DNA from: Palsa-295 sp963781105
GTDB taxonomy: Bacteria > Acidobacteriota > Terriglobia > Acidiferrales > UBA7541
Length of the DNA stretch: 64,000 bases
Assembly: GCA_963781105.1 (NCBI GenBank)
Contig: CAWAED010000018.1
Coordinates: forward strand, 1-64,000
Direction of reading: 5' to 3'
Below the pieces are notes generated by a model, which saw only the letters and a program-made list of their open reading frames with translations, did not search any database and was not told the DNA's origin. The translations under genes and the position numbers were made by a program. Within the stretch, counting starts at the first letter, position 1. Each line of letters opens with the position of its first letter. Below are positions 18,675 through 27,359 of the stretch, piece by piece.

Positions 18675-20126
18675 CTAGCCGAGCAGAATGGGAAGTAGCA
18701 CGCCCAAGCCCAGCGCGAAAAACCACAGAGCGGGCGCCGGAGTTCCCACCGGGCGGACGCGGCGCAGTTCGTGGGCTGCTGTCCGCGGATTGAGGAGCAG
18801 TCGGTGAGTATAGCGGGTCTCGAGCAGGAGGAATGCAATGGCCGTCGTGGCTCCGTAAATCAAGTGGGCCATGAGCGACGGAAGCAGCGCAGACGCTGCG
18901 CTCGTACGCCAATCGATCTCGCCGGTCAGCAGGAGCGGCAGAAACGTCATCGGCCCCAGATACCACCAGATCACCCCAAACAGCCATCCCCACATCACGC
19001 CGAGCCCGATACTCGAAGACTCGTGCCGAAACAGGAGCCCGAACGTCATCCCGATGAGCGCGCTCACTAGTAGGTGGAGGAGCAGCGCGCGAAAGACAGA
19101 AAGCGGAGTATCGAGACCAGCGATCTTGGGTAATACACCCGTCGCGATCATCATGGGACTCGAGATAAGCCCGCCGACGAGACCTGCGAGCGCCCCCCAA
19201 CTCAATGAACGCAACACGAGAAGGCCAGGGCCTTCAGGTTCGCGATTCAAGGGATCCGACTCGATGAACAACTTTACCCAGAGGCGATCGATCGTCGCGT
19301 AGGTGACTCCCACAACCAGTCCGTACAGGATGTGGCCTACAAGGGAACCGAAAAGGTCGCTTCCATGATCCGCCGACCAGTCCAAAGGCGAGCGGGAGGC
19401 GAGCGGGAAAAGAGTGAGCGGTCCCAAGAACCACCAGAAAATCGCAAATCCCAGTCCCCATCCCATCGACGAACCGTAGCCTCGCACGTCACGTTGGAAG
19501 AGCAATCCAAAGCTGGAACCAATGAACATGGCTACGCCAAACTGTAAGAACACCATTGCATCCCGACCGTGAGGACCAACCAGCCCGCTGACCAAGGGGA
19601 AGAAATCCCCTGCGGACGACCAGCGTCCAAAAATCATTCCTCCCAGCACCCCCGCAAACCCGCCGACCACGATTGCACGCCACCAATGGAAAGGCACGTT
19701 CTTGAGCCGTTTGCGCAGACCGCCACGAACTCCTAGCGCCAGACCCGCCGGCATTCCGAGACAGATCAGACACGCAACCAGTTTAGGAAACTGATCGCGG
19801 GCATCCGCAATCTTGGCCATCCCGTGCCCAGAGCTACCCAGCAAAGGCAAAATTCCTGCCGGAAGTACCAACCACAACAGAAAAGCAGCACCAAGTCCCC
19901 AAATCAATCCGGCACCCGAACTGGTCGCGCGGTGGCCAAAGAAAAGGCCAAAAGCCAGCCCGAACATAGCGCCAAGCAAAATGCCACTAACGAGCGACGA
20001 ATTGAGAAGCACACTACCGAACGCGCCACCCGCGCTAGCGACTGCGAGACCCACCAGTGCATCTATCCAATTGCAGGAACTGGCGCCTGCATTCGCTTGC
20101 GCCCCTACTTTTAACTCCGAAGACAT
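18675..20126 (-). CDS. Polytopic membrane protein built from three repeated modules
   Basis: A very hydrophobic protein of 483 aa containing three copies of one module. Each has a G-x-x-FGLLF-like helix, a GxGxxWG..W..LGP/LPL helix and a closing helix of the LVGHILYGLVVGVTY type. Compare GSSFGLLFQRDVRGYGSSMG, GMTFGLLFRHESSSIGLGVM and GLAFGLFFGHRATSSGAGLI. No enzymatic motif is visible. It starts 10 nt after the stop of the upstream NADH-dehydrogenase gene, whose N-terminus resembles the same module, so it is probably an operon partner in the membrane. Confidence 0.75.
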   Translation of the reverse strand: MSSELKVGAQANAGASSCNWIDALVGLAVASAGGAFGSVLLNSSLVSGILLGAMFGLAFGLFFGHRATSSGAGLIWGLGAAFLLWLVLPAGILPLLGSSGHGMAKIADARDQFPKLVACLICLGMPAGLALGVRGGLRKRLKNVPFHWWRAIVVGGFAGVLGGMIFGRWSSAGDFFPLVSGLVGPHGRDAMVFLQFGVAMFIGSSFGLLFQRDVRGYGSSMGWGLGFAIFWWFLGPLTLFPLASRSPLDWSADHGSDLFGSLVGHILYGLVVGVTYATIDRLWVKLFIESDPLNREPEGPGLLVLRSLSWGALAGLVGGLISSPMMIATGVLPKIAGLDTPLSVFRALLLHLLVSALIGMTFGLLFRHESSSIGLGVMWGWLFGVIWWYLGPMTFLPLLLTGEIDWRTSAASALLPSLMAHLIYGATTAIAFLLLETRYTHRLLLNPRTAAHELRRVRPVGTPAPALWFFALGLGVLLPILLG

Positions 20127-20135
20127 GGATTTTCC

Positions 20136-21836
20136 TCACTGCAAATCGATTGTTTGAACGATATCGCGCGGGAAGAAAAGCTCGATCGTCCAATCCACAA
20201 GCACGCGAACCTTTCTCTCGAGTCCCGGCAATTTCGCAAGATATATTCCTCTCCACATCAGCCACGCGAAGAACCCGGAAAAACGCACGGATTTGTTGCT
20301 GGCAAACGGAACGGCCAATTCCGCACAAGCCGTCTGGTGCCCCACGACGCAGAGAGCTCCCAGCGAGTCGAAATGGAAGCGTCGCTTGGGTCGGCCCTGC
20401 AGTTCAGCGCAAACATTCCTGGCGAGGACTTCCGCCTCCCGCAACGCGAATTGAGCGGTGGGCGGGCATATTTTCCCCGACCTCGCATCCGTGACTGCGG
20501 CACAATCACCCAGCGCCCACACCCCCGGACGGCCCTGCAGCTCGAGCGTATTTTCCGTTAGGAGAGCGCCGCGTCTGTCCTTTGCGACTGCAAGTGACTT
20601 CAGCAGCGGATTGGGTGCTGTTCCCGCTGTCCATACGAGCGTCTGGGCACAGATTTCACCGTCGCTTAGGAACACCAGGCCGGGACTCGCGTCGGTCAGA
20701 CGGGTGTTCAGACGGAAAGTAACTCCGCGCGTTTCCATCCTCTCCTGGGCATATCGCGCCAGCGACTCGCTCAGTTCTGGCAGTATGCGGTCGCGCGAAT
20801 GAACCAGCACAACACTCAAGTCCTCTCGAGTTAAGTTGGGATAATCCGCCAGAATCCCGTGCGCAAAGTCGTTCAGAGCCCCCGCGAGTTCGACACCGGC
20901 GAAGCCCCCGCCCGCGATCACAAAGGTAAGAAGAGTGCGTCGAAGAGCGGAATCAGGCTCACGATCGGCGCGTTCGAACATCTCGATGACGTGACTGCGA
21001 ATTCGGATGGCGTCCAACAGACTCTTGAAGCTAAACGCGAGCTTCTCAATGTTCGCCATGCCCAAATAGTTTGAAACGGAACCGAGCGCCAGAACCAATT
21101 GGTCGTAACGAACTTCACGCCGCGGAGTGCTTTCGCTGGGACCGTGACCAATGTCCAAAATCACGCACCGGCCTTCGAGATCAATTTCGCCGACGCGGGC
21201 TCGGATGAACTCCGTCCGATGCAGGCTGGTTCGCAAAGGTGTGCTGATATGGCTGGGTTCGAGGCTGCTTCCGGCTACTTCGGCGAGCATGGGAGTAAAA
21301 AGAAGCGCGTTCGTGTCGTTCACCAAAATGATTGAGACGGTGTTGTTACCCTCGAATTGCTTCTCCAGACATTCCGCGGCCCGCATGCCGGCGAAGCCAC
21401 CCCCGAGTATCACGATCCGTTTCTTTTCTTCCGGCGCGGGCGACTGTTCCTCAACTTCCGGACCAAAGACTCTTTCGGCGAAGTCGGTCAAACCCTGAAG
21501 AATCAGTCCCAGCAATCCGCCATACGACACCCACGCCACGAGAGATGGAAAATGCGCGCGCATCTGTTCGGCGCTCCACTCGGGCATCTGTCCAGAAAGG
21601 AGTGGAATTGCGATTACGCTTATCAGGCCCCACAGCGGGATACCCAATGCAGCCCCTGTCATAAGGTTATCCACGTAAGCGTGACGAGTAGGCTGCAAGC
21701 TTGCGGAATAGATTGCTCCTACACCTACGCTCCAGGCGACACTCAGCAGGGGATGGCCGAGAGCAGGCGCCAAAGCCACACTGGCCGCAGCTCCGGCCAG
21801 TAATCCAAGTAAGCTTCTCCTAAATGGTGGTTGCAT
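20136..21836 (-). CDS. Type II NADH dehydrogenase-like flavoprotein with N-terminal membrane module
   Basis: A protein of 566 aa. Residues 1-115 hold several hydrophobic helices. From about 138 an Ndh-2 fold follows: FAD-binding VILGGGFAGMRAAECLE, second dinucleotide motif FVIAGGGFAGVELAGAL, and the FAD/quinone-side GVWALGDCAAV. The C-terminal region (GFFAWLMWRGIYLAKLPG) is the amphipathic membrane-associating helix of this family. It transfers electrons from NADH to quinone without proton pumping. The added N-terminal membrane domain is unusual and matches the repeat unit of the next gene. Confidence 0.88.
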   Translation of the reverse strand: MQPPFRRSLLGLLAGAAASVALAPALGHPLLSVAWSVGVGAIYSASLQPTRHAYVDNLMTGAALGIPLWGLISVIAIPLLSGQMPEWSAEQMRAHFPSLVAWVSYGGLLGLILQGLTDFAERVFGPEVEEQSPAPEEKKRIVILGGGFAGMRAAECLEKQFEGNNTVSIILVNDTNALLFTPMLAEVAGSSLEPSHISTPLRTSLHRTEFIRARVGEIDLEGRCVILDIGHGPSESTPRREVRYDQLVLALGSVSNYLGMANIEKLAFSFKSLLDAIRIRSHVIEMFERADREPDSALRRTLLTFVIAGGGFAGVELAGALNDFAHGILADYPNLTREDLSVVLVHSRDRILPELSESLARYAQERMETRGVTFRLNTRLTDASPGLVFLSDGEICAQTLVWTAGTAPNPLLKSLAVAKDRRGALLTENTLELQGRPGVWALGDCAAVTDARSGKICPPTAQFALREAEVLARNVCAELQGRPKRRFHFDSLGALCVVGHQTACAELAVPFASNKSVRFSGFFAWLMWRGIYLAKLPGLERKVRVLVDWTIELFFPRDIVQTIDLQ

Positions 21837-22107
21837 CCATTTATGTACGCGTGACTATCGTCGCGCAGATTCCCGTGTGGAAATTCTTGTTTGTTTGAGG
21901 TTGATTTGTAACCGTAAGTCTTCGCCCTGCGTCTCGCGCCAGCTGGCTGCCGCGGACACACCGGCTGGAAGGCTTGAATACATTTCATCCGCCGCTACGA
22001 CAGGAAGAATCGAATACCAGGCGCCAATTGTCGCCACCGGAGCATTCTATCGTGCCGGGCTTTGCCTGCGGCATCGTTTCGATGCCGGCGAAAGGTTTCC
22101 CGGCGAT

Positions 22108-22611
22108 TCAGATCGCAGCCATAGTTGCTTCCCGGCCCGTCGGCCTAGCGGCGAAGCGCTGCACCAGAGCATCGACAGAAAGCTTGCCCGGCCCAAGAAT
22201 CAGGATCAGTAGTCCGACGAAAAGAAAGATAAAGGGGTCGGCGCCATAAAATTTGCCCGGGTCTGCGAAAAAAGATAAGAATGCTTCGCGGTCAGCTGTG
22301 ATGTACGCGGTCGTCATATCAATCACAAGGCCCAATGCAGCGATGCGCGAGAGCAATCCGACGGCAAGAAGGACACCGCCCACGAATTCAAAGGCGCCGA
22401 CGAATGTGGCGGTCGCCCCGGGTGCTGGCAAGCCGAGGCTCGCGAAAAACTCGGTCACGTGCGCGAGATTGTGAAGTTTTCCCCAGCCGTTCTGAGCGAT
22501 TTGCCATCCCCAGTAGAGGCGAACGACCGCAAGAAATGGCGATTGCAGGCTTGAAATCCTTTTGACCAACCAGCCGTAGAGATCTCGAACTTGAATCGTA
22601 AGCTTTGTCAT
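22108..22611 (-). CDS. DoxX-family membrane protein of the bufferin operon
   Basis: A protein of 167 aa with four hydrophobic segments and the DoxX pattern (VVRLYWGWQIAQNGWGKL, FVGAFEFVGGVLLAVGLLSR, LVIDMTTAYITADREAF, FIFLFVGLLILILGPGKLS). DoxX-type proteins are the usual fourth gene of MNIO bufferin operons. It lies about 55 nt after bufC on the same strand. A quinone- or thiol-linked membrane redox role is suspected for this family. Confidence 0.88.
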   Translation of the reverse strand: MTKLTIQVRDLYGWLVKRISSLQSPFLAVVRLYWGWQIAQNGWGKLHNLAHVTEFFASLGLPAPGATATFVGAFEFVGGVLLAVGLLSRIAALGLVIDMTTAYITADREAFLSFFADPGKFYGADPFIFLFVGLLILILGPGKLSVDALVQRFAARPTGREATMAAI

Positions 22612-22665
22612 TTTGTAATGAACACTCCTGTGGCCATCCGGCCTGAAACATTTGTTGCAATCTAG

Positions 22666-23544
22666 TTACGAGCGGCAGAACCAACCGAGCGCCGACCAAG
22701 TGCGAAACCAATTCTCGACGTTTGCGGCGCGCTCTTCCGCGGGCAGCGGACTTTGCCGCAGAGCGGCGTCGATTGCGGTATTCAAAGACTTTCCAGCATG
22801 TAGCTGTGACAGAATCTCGAACTCTTCACGCGCCAGCCGCCGAAAATACACGTCCTCGTCCAGGCGGTGCACCGCCAAAAAGATTGGACTCAGCTTCAAT
22901 TTCGCCACCGCAGCGACGCGCTTTCGCTTATGGCGCTCGCTGAACGCGTTGCTGGCCACATCCAGATTCTCAGCGTCCTTGCGAACTTCCAGCAGCAAAT
23001 CGTCTACCGGATAGCGCAGATCGAGCAGGCTTATGTACGGCTGCAATCGCAGACGCAGCTTCGCGGGATTCGCACCGGCGAGTTCTTCCGGCTTAAGCGA
23101 CGGTTCCCTTTTGCCGTCGAAGGCCTCGATATCGGCCCACTCCAGGCGGGCCATATCCACGGCCAAATTCTGGCGCTCTCCGGCCCAGCGCGGATGTTTG
23201 CGCAACCAAGCTTCCAACCGCGAACCCAGATTGCGCAGCGTGAAAGATTGCGAAGGACAATCCGTCAAGTACGCCTTTGCCAGCGAATCAAACCGACGCC
23301 CGCCCAGCACAGCGCGCAATCCCGGGAAATCTTCGGCGAATCCGGAAAGGATGCGGAACCAATACTGCCGGTTATAGATTTCGAGGCGCTCGAAGGAAGT
23401 CAGCCGGTTATTGGGCTTGATAATTTGCGAAGCCACGGCGCGCATCGAGCGGCCATTGGGCGCTAACGTGCGCATGCGCTCGGAGTTCGTCAGCGGAGTC
23501 ATCACCGCGCGCGCCATCTGTCGTTGAATGCTCAACAACTTCAT
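22666..23544 (-). CDS. bufC: HvfC/BufC-type peptide-modification partner (DUF2063)
   Basis: The protein (292 aa) has the DUF2063 N-terminal domain: LLSIQRQMARAVMTPL, SFERLEIYNRQYWFRILSGF, EDFPGLRAVLGGRRFDSLA, CPSQSFTLRNLGSRLEAWL. It pairs with MNIO enzymes and presents the leader of the precursor peptide. Its ATG overlaps the TGA of bufB by four bases (ATGA), showing translational coupling. Confidence 0.9.
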   Translation of the reverse strand: MKLLSIQRQMARAVMTPLTNSERMRTLAPNGRSMRAVASQIIKPNNRLTSFERLEIYNRQYWFRILSGFAEDFPGLRAVLGGRRFDSLAKAYLTDCPSQSFTLRNLGSRLEAWLRKHPRWAGERQNLAVDMARLEWADIEAFDGKREPSLKPEELAGANPAKLRLRLQPYISLLDLRYPVDDLLLEVRKDAENLDVASNAFSERHKRKRVAAVAKLKLSPIFLAVHRLDEDVYFRRLAREEFEILSQLHAGKSLNTAIDAALRQSPLPAEERAANVENWFRTWSALGWFCRS

Positions 23545-24392
23545 ACCGCAGCCGCCAAGGATGCGCTCGCAAGGAAACGGTTGGCCTTCAGGGCTTCGTC
23601 ATGCACTTCGTCAAAAGAAGGAATGCTGTCGTCCCATTCCAGGAGCGTCGCCGTGTGACCGATGCGTTCAATGGCGCGCGCGTAGAGCTTCCACACCGGG
23701 TCAATCACGGGATGGTCGTGCGTATCGAGAATGTATTTACGATATTTCGAATGTCCGGCGATGTGAATCTGTGCGACGCGCTCGGCCGGCACACTATTGA
23801 CGTAGGTGAAGGGATCGAAGCTGTGGTTCTGCGACGAGACGTAAATGTTGTTCACGTCCAGCAGGATTCCGCAGTCCGCGCGTTCCACCACTTCGTTCAG
23901 GAATTCCCATTCGGTCATTTCAGATACGTGAAATTCGGCGTAGCTGCTCACGTTCTCGACGACCACCGGAACTTCCACGAAGTCACGCACTTCGCGAATC
24001 TTTTGCGCCGTGATGCGTGCCGCTTCAAACGTATAAGGCATCGGAAGCAGGTCGTGCGTGTAACGGCCATCCACGCTGCCCCAGCACAAATGGTCGGAGA
24101 GCCAGGGAGTCTTGGTGCGCTGCACCAATTCCTTTAAGCGCCGCAGATGTTCGCGATTCGGTTTTTCCGCCGAGCCGAAGTACATCGAGACGCCATGCTG
24201 CACCACTTTGTACTGGTCCAGAATTTGATCCAGGATGCGCAGCGGACGCCCGCCATCAATCATAAAATTTTCGGATATGATTTCGAACCAATCCACCACG
24301 GGCTTGCGCGTGAGGATGTGATGGTAATGAGGTGCGCGCAAACCGATTCCGACGCCGTAATTGGTAAAATTGTTGAAAACGTTTGCTGGCAT
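23541..24392 (-). CDS. bufB: MNIO-family bufferin maturase BufB (DUF692)
   Basis: From ATG 24392 the protein has 283 aa; the frame extends to 24440 without need. It is a TIM barrel with the metal-ligand motifs of multinuclear non-haem iron oxidases: GIGLRAPHYHHI, QHGVSMYFGS, LSDHLCWGS, VVVENVSSYAEF, CGILLDVNNIYVSSQNH, IAGH, DTHDHPVID, and LLEWDDSIPSF. These enzymes oxidise Cys residues of a precursor peptide, typically to thiooxazole-type heterocycles. The adjacent Cys-rich bufA product is the expected substrate. Confidence 0.93.
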   Translation of the reverse strand: MPANVFNNFTNYGVGIGLRAPHYHHILTRKPVVDWFEIISENFMIDGGRPLRILDQILDQYKVVQHGVSMYFGSAEKPNREHLRRLKELVQRTKTPWLSDHLCWGSVDGRYTHDLLPMPYTFEAARITAQKIREVRDFVEVPVVVENVSSYAEFHVSEMTEWEFLNEVVERADCGILLDVNNIYVSSQNHSFDPFTYVNSVPAERVAQIHIAGHSKYRKYILDTHDHPVIDPVWKLYARAIERIGHTATLLEWDDSIPSFDEVHDEALKANRFLASASLAAAV

Positions 24393-24482
24393 CAGAGCTC
24401 CGTTTGCTCGCTCGAATGGAGAAGGGCCGGCAAAACTCACCGGCCCACCCCAACTCCACGAGGGAGTACGACCAGTTCGAGA

Positions 24483-24785
24483 TTAGTTGTCCTGTGGAGG
24501 TTTTGAGCCGTCGGTCGCACAGCCGCCCTTGCCCTTGCAAGAGTTCTTGCCTTTGCAGCCGTTGTCGCTCGATTTACATCCGCCCTTGCCCTTGCAGGAG
24601 TTTTGACCCTTGCAAGCGTGTTTTTCCTTCACTTTGTCCTGTCCCTGGTCCTGAGACTGGTCTTGCGCTGCGAACGAAGAGTGCAGCCCGGGGAGAAGGT
24701 TGGATGCCTGGATCGTTGAGGTAGTGCCCGCCAGCAATCCCGCCAGCGCAGCACCCGCCATGAAAGCTTTCTTGTTCTTTGTCAT
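24483..24785 (-). CDS. bufA: BufA2-like bufferin precursor peptide with duplicated Cys-rich core
   Basis: The peptide has 100 aa. Residues 1-28 are a signal peptide (KAFMAGAALAGLLAGTTS). A charged spacer follows, then a core from about 57 to 89 with six Cys in two near-identical halves: ACKGQNSCKGKGGC, SSDN, then GCKGKNSCKGKGGC. The CKGxNSCKGxG signature is that of periplasmic bufferin-type metallophores of the DUF692 systems. It is first in the operon bufA-bufB-bufC-DoxX. The modified peptide is expected to bind copper in the periplasm. Confidence 0.92.
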   Translation of the reverse strand: MTKNKKAFMAGAALAGLLAGTTSTIQASNLLPGLHSSFAAQDQSQDQGQDKVKEKHACKGQNSCKGKGGCKSSDNGCKGKNSCKGKGGCATDGSKPPQDN

Positions 24786-25138
24786 TGTCCTTGGTTAGCT
24801 CCTGTTCGAATTCAGATTTGACACTTGGTTCATCACCCCGAGGCTAAGCTTCAACCGTCAGGATCCCTGGATGCTCATGCCGGATTCGTTATTTCCAGAT
24901 CGCGGGTGATTCGCTCCGGGATAACCCGCGGATCAGTCGGGAGAATGAATCTACATTCACTCGCCAGCAGTGTGATTAGCTCGCCGTTCAAAGGTTTCAC
25001 GGAGCGGCAAAAAACCTCGACGTGCTCGGCCAGTCACCGATCTATGCCCATCCTGTGGCGTCTGTTCTGGTGCTGTTCGCGTGTGGCTGTTTCGAGCTAA
25101 ACAGAGTTCAAACGCTGGTAGCCTTGATCATGACGAAA
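24786..25138. other. Upstream region of the bufferin operon, with one hairpin
   Basis: About 350 bp between bufA and the end of the OsmC gene. An imperfect inverted repeat at 24898-24934 (arms GATCGCGGGT and ACCCGCGGATC, loop TCGCTCCGGG) lies some 110 nt upstream of bufA and could be regulatory. No gene is seen. Confidence 0.4.
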
Positions 25139-25612
25139 CTAGCTGGCCACAAGCTCGAACGAAGAAGTAAGCTGGATTGCGTTGTGCAAGGTGCGGTAGA
25201 GAGGGCAGCGCATCGCGTAAACTCCGTGCACGCGCTCTATTGTTGCCCTGACCTCTTCCGGCGCCACTAAGCGCATGGCCACATGGATCCGGCGGATGAC
25301 CAATACGCCTTCTTCCGATTCCACTTCCCCCGTAACGTCGGCCGTCAAACGCCCGTTGCTGGCGTCAATTTGGCGCGCTTCCAGCGCACCTCCGAAGGTA
25401 CCCATCATTCAGCCGGCGGTTGCGGAAATCACATAATCTATCGTCGAGGAATGCGACTCCTTCAAAGTCGCGGGGTTCACCTTATAGTGTTCGGCGATAG
25501 CTCCGTGGACGCTAAAGACCACCGGCTGAGACTCGCCCGGCAAATGGGCAATGCGGAGAGGTCCCTGCTTCCGTTCGATGCGCGACTTTGAAACGTAAAC
25601 GACGTCACTCAT
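25139..25612 (-). CDS. OsmC-family selenoprotein (UGA at the peroxidatic cysteine position)
   Basis: ATG 25612 has AAGGAGG at ideal spacing. The frame meets TGA at 25411-25409 (codon 68) and continues in the same frame to TAG at 25139, giving 157 aa with Sec. The UGA lies in DYVISATAG-U-MMGTFGG, exactly where OsmC relatives carry the catalytic Cys (pattern AG-C-LTGT). The second family Cys is present in MRCPLYRTL. A SECIS-like hairpin follows (25372-25390). OsmC/Ohr-type proteins reduce peroxides in the cytoplasm with thiol chemistry. It is the last gene of an operon with DUF1223, Sec-peroxiredoxin and DoxX genes. A nonsense mutation is the alternative, and is unlikely given the hairpin and the two other cases. 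Confidence 0.88.
25372..25390 (-). promoter_or_regulatory. Bacterial SECIS hairpin for the OsmC-family selenoprotein
   Basis: On the minus strand GGUGCGC pairs with GCGCGCC (7 bp, one G-U) around the loop UGGAA. The loop begins 25 nt after the UGA and has G in its second position. This matches the bacterial rule of spacing 16-37 nt, loop 3-14 nt, and a G among the first two loop bases. Confidence 0.8.
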
Positions 25613-25644
25613 GCTTTCCTCCTTCAACATTTAGATCAGCTAGT

Positions 25645-26190
25645 TCATCTCTCGTTCTGATTCCTTCTCTCCGGCGAAGAGCAGGTGGCTGACGTCTCCT
25701 GTCGTCCGACAATCATTGGCCAGCAGGAACGAATCGATATGGCTCGATCCGCTTCCCCGAAAACAAATGCCGAAAAGCAAAGAGCGAGAACCGAGTGGTC
25801 GAGAGAAGCTCCAAAGTACTGCCAGAAGGCGGCCTGAGGTCCGGGGTAGTTTGAACAAAACAGCAACGTCAGCATGTAGATGAGCCCGCAGATGCTGGCT
25901 GGGCGAACGAAAATGCCGAGAACCAGCGCGAGACCGATAGCCAACTCTCCATAGGCGACGAGAAAAGCTATGGCTGTGGCGTGAGGCAACACCAATTTCT
26001 GAAGAACCGGCACCATGAAGGGGTAAGCTGCATCCGTAAGAAACCGGTTGATCCAGATTTGGAACCCGCCTCGCCAGATGAACTCCGCGTCAAAAACCTT
26101 GTAGTCGCCAAAAATCAGAAACAGCACTCCCACGGAGATTCGCAGCGCCGCGAGGGCCATCGTGTTTCGGTCTCTGGCCTCCATTCCCAT
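25645..26190 (-). CDS. DoxX-like membrane protein in the selenoprotein operon
   Basis: A membrane protein of 181 aa with four hydrophobic helices and DoxX features (ALRISVGVLFLIFGDYKVFD, AFLVAYGELAIGLALVLGIF, PASICGLIYMLTLLF). It starts 24 nt after the stop of the Sec-peroxiredoxin gene and ends 32 nt before the OsmC-family start, so it is co-transcribed with both. DoxX proteins are linked to thiosulfate:quinone oxidoreductases and other redox modules. The hydrophilic C-terminus with Cys residues is poorly conserved. Confidence 0.8.
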   Translation of the reverse strand: MGMEARDRNTMALAALRISVGVLFLIFGDYKVFDAEFIWRGGFQIWINRFLTDAAYPFMVPVLQKLVLPHATAIAFLVAYGELAIGLALVLGIFVRPASICGLIYMLTLLFCSNYPGPQAAFWQYFGASLDHSVLALCFSAFVFGEADRAISIRSCWPMIVGRQETSATCSSPERRNQNER

Positions 26191-26214
26191 TCAATTGCCA
26201 GCCCTCGATTCAAC

Positions 26215-27285
26215 TCACTGGTGACGAATGGCCTCCGGGGACCGTTTGAGGTCGAGCGGGAGAACCTGCAGGCTCCACATTACCGGCACTGACGCGGGCG
26301 GGTAGCAAACCCTATCGTCACAGGCCTGGTAACTTAATACCCCGGTGATCGAAATCGTTTTCCCGGCAGAAACTAGCGAGCGCACGATATCTCCGGTCTT
26401 GGATTCGGTTACCATTACGTCTTGAGTGATCCGGAATTTCCCTTCAAACACTGGCACGTGCTCCTGGATCGCTTCCAAGTAGAGAACCTTGGGGTTCGGA
26501 AAAACGACAGGTGCAAATTCAATTCCATGAGGCGTATTCAGCGTCAGCTGAATCGGCTTGTACCCCTGTACCCCAGGGGAGTAGACGTGGACATTGGGCG
26601 GAAGCTCGATTTGAGCAACTAAACGAACCCGATTACCGGAAACCACCTCGTGATCTGATTGTTCCAAACTGAGTTGAAGGTGCGGAGCCTCGACATTGCG
26701 GCTCACTTCCTCACTAAGCTCGGGGAACAGCTTCCCCAGAACGTTGTTGGGTGTAACTCGATCCGTATCTTTCGCTTCGAAATATCTTTCGCGAATCACC
26801 CCGCTCGAGTCTATATAGAAGAATCCGGGGTGAGCCATCCCCTTGGTCATTCCGGTCGCCTGTGCATTCAGGACATTGAATCTCCGAATGATCTCGGAAT
26901 CGGGATCGCCCAATAGCGGAAACTCGATATTGTGCCGCTCGGCGAAGTCTTTCAGTATCGCCGGGCTATCGTAGCTGATCGCCGCCAGCTTGATCCCTTG
27001 CTGCTCAAATTTTGCTCTCGACTTTTGCAGCTGCACGAGCTGCGCTTTGCAGAAGGGTCACCAATCCGCGGATCGAAAGAAAAGAAGAAGCGTCCCATTC
27101 GTCCCGCGCAAGGTCTCGTTTGATACGGCATGGCCAAACTGATCGCGCGATGCGAAGTTCGGCGCTTGTTGACCAACCCGCAATCCGATACCGGGCAAAT
27201 CGGTCTGCCCACCCGAGGTATCGACGTGCTTCCTTCCGAAGCCAAAGAATCCGAAAATCAGCAAAACCCCCAGGGCCAAGCGCAT
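26215..27285 (-). CDS. Selenocysteine peroxiredoxin fused to a DsbD-alpha-like domain
   Basis: ATG 27285 has GAGGAAGA upstream. The frame meets TGA at 27060-27058 (codon 76) and continues to TGA at 26215; 356 aa with Sec. Order: signal/anchor (1-20); AhpC/TSA peroxiredoxin with LFFRSADW-U-PFCKAQL, so UxxC replaces the usual CxxC, then IKLAAISYDSPAILKDFAE and GMAHPGFFYIDSSGVIRERY; then from about 215 a domain like the DsbD N-terminal immunoglobulin fold with YQACDDRVCYPP. The family reduces peroxides or thiols in the envelope, and the C-terminal domain could relay reductant to it. It is preceded by the DUF1223 gene (75 nt). Confidence 0.9.
27027..27043 (-). promoter_or_regulatory. Bacterial SECIS hairpin for the Sec-peroxiredoxin
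   Basis: On the minus strand GCAGCU pairs with AGCUGC (6 perfect bp) around the loop CGUGC. The loop begins 20 nt after the UGA and has G in its second position, satisfying the bacterial SECIS rules. Confidence 0.8.
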
Positions 27286-27359
27286 TCTTCCTCGCAATTC
27301 GAGATCACAAGCTGCCGTCGTTAACAGATGACGCATGCCGATACGGAGCGCAGGTGAGG

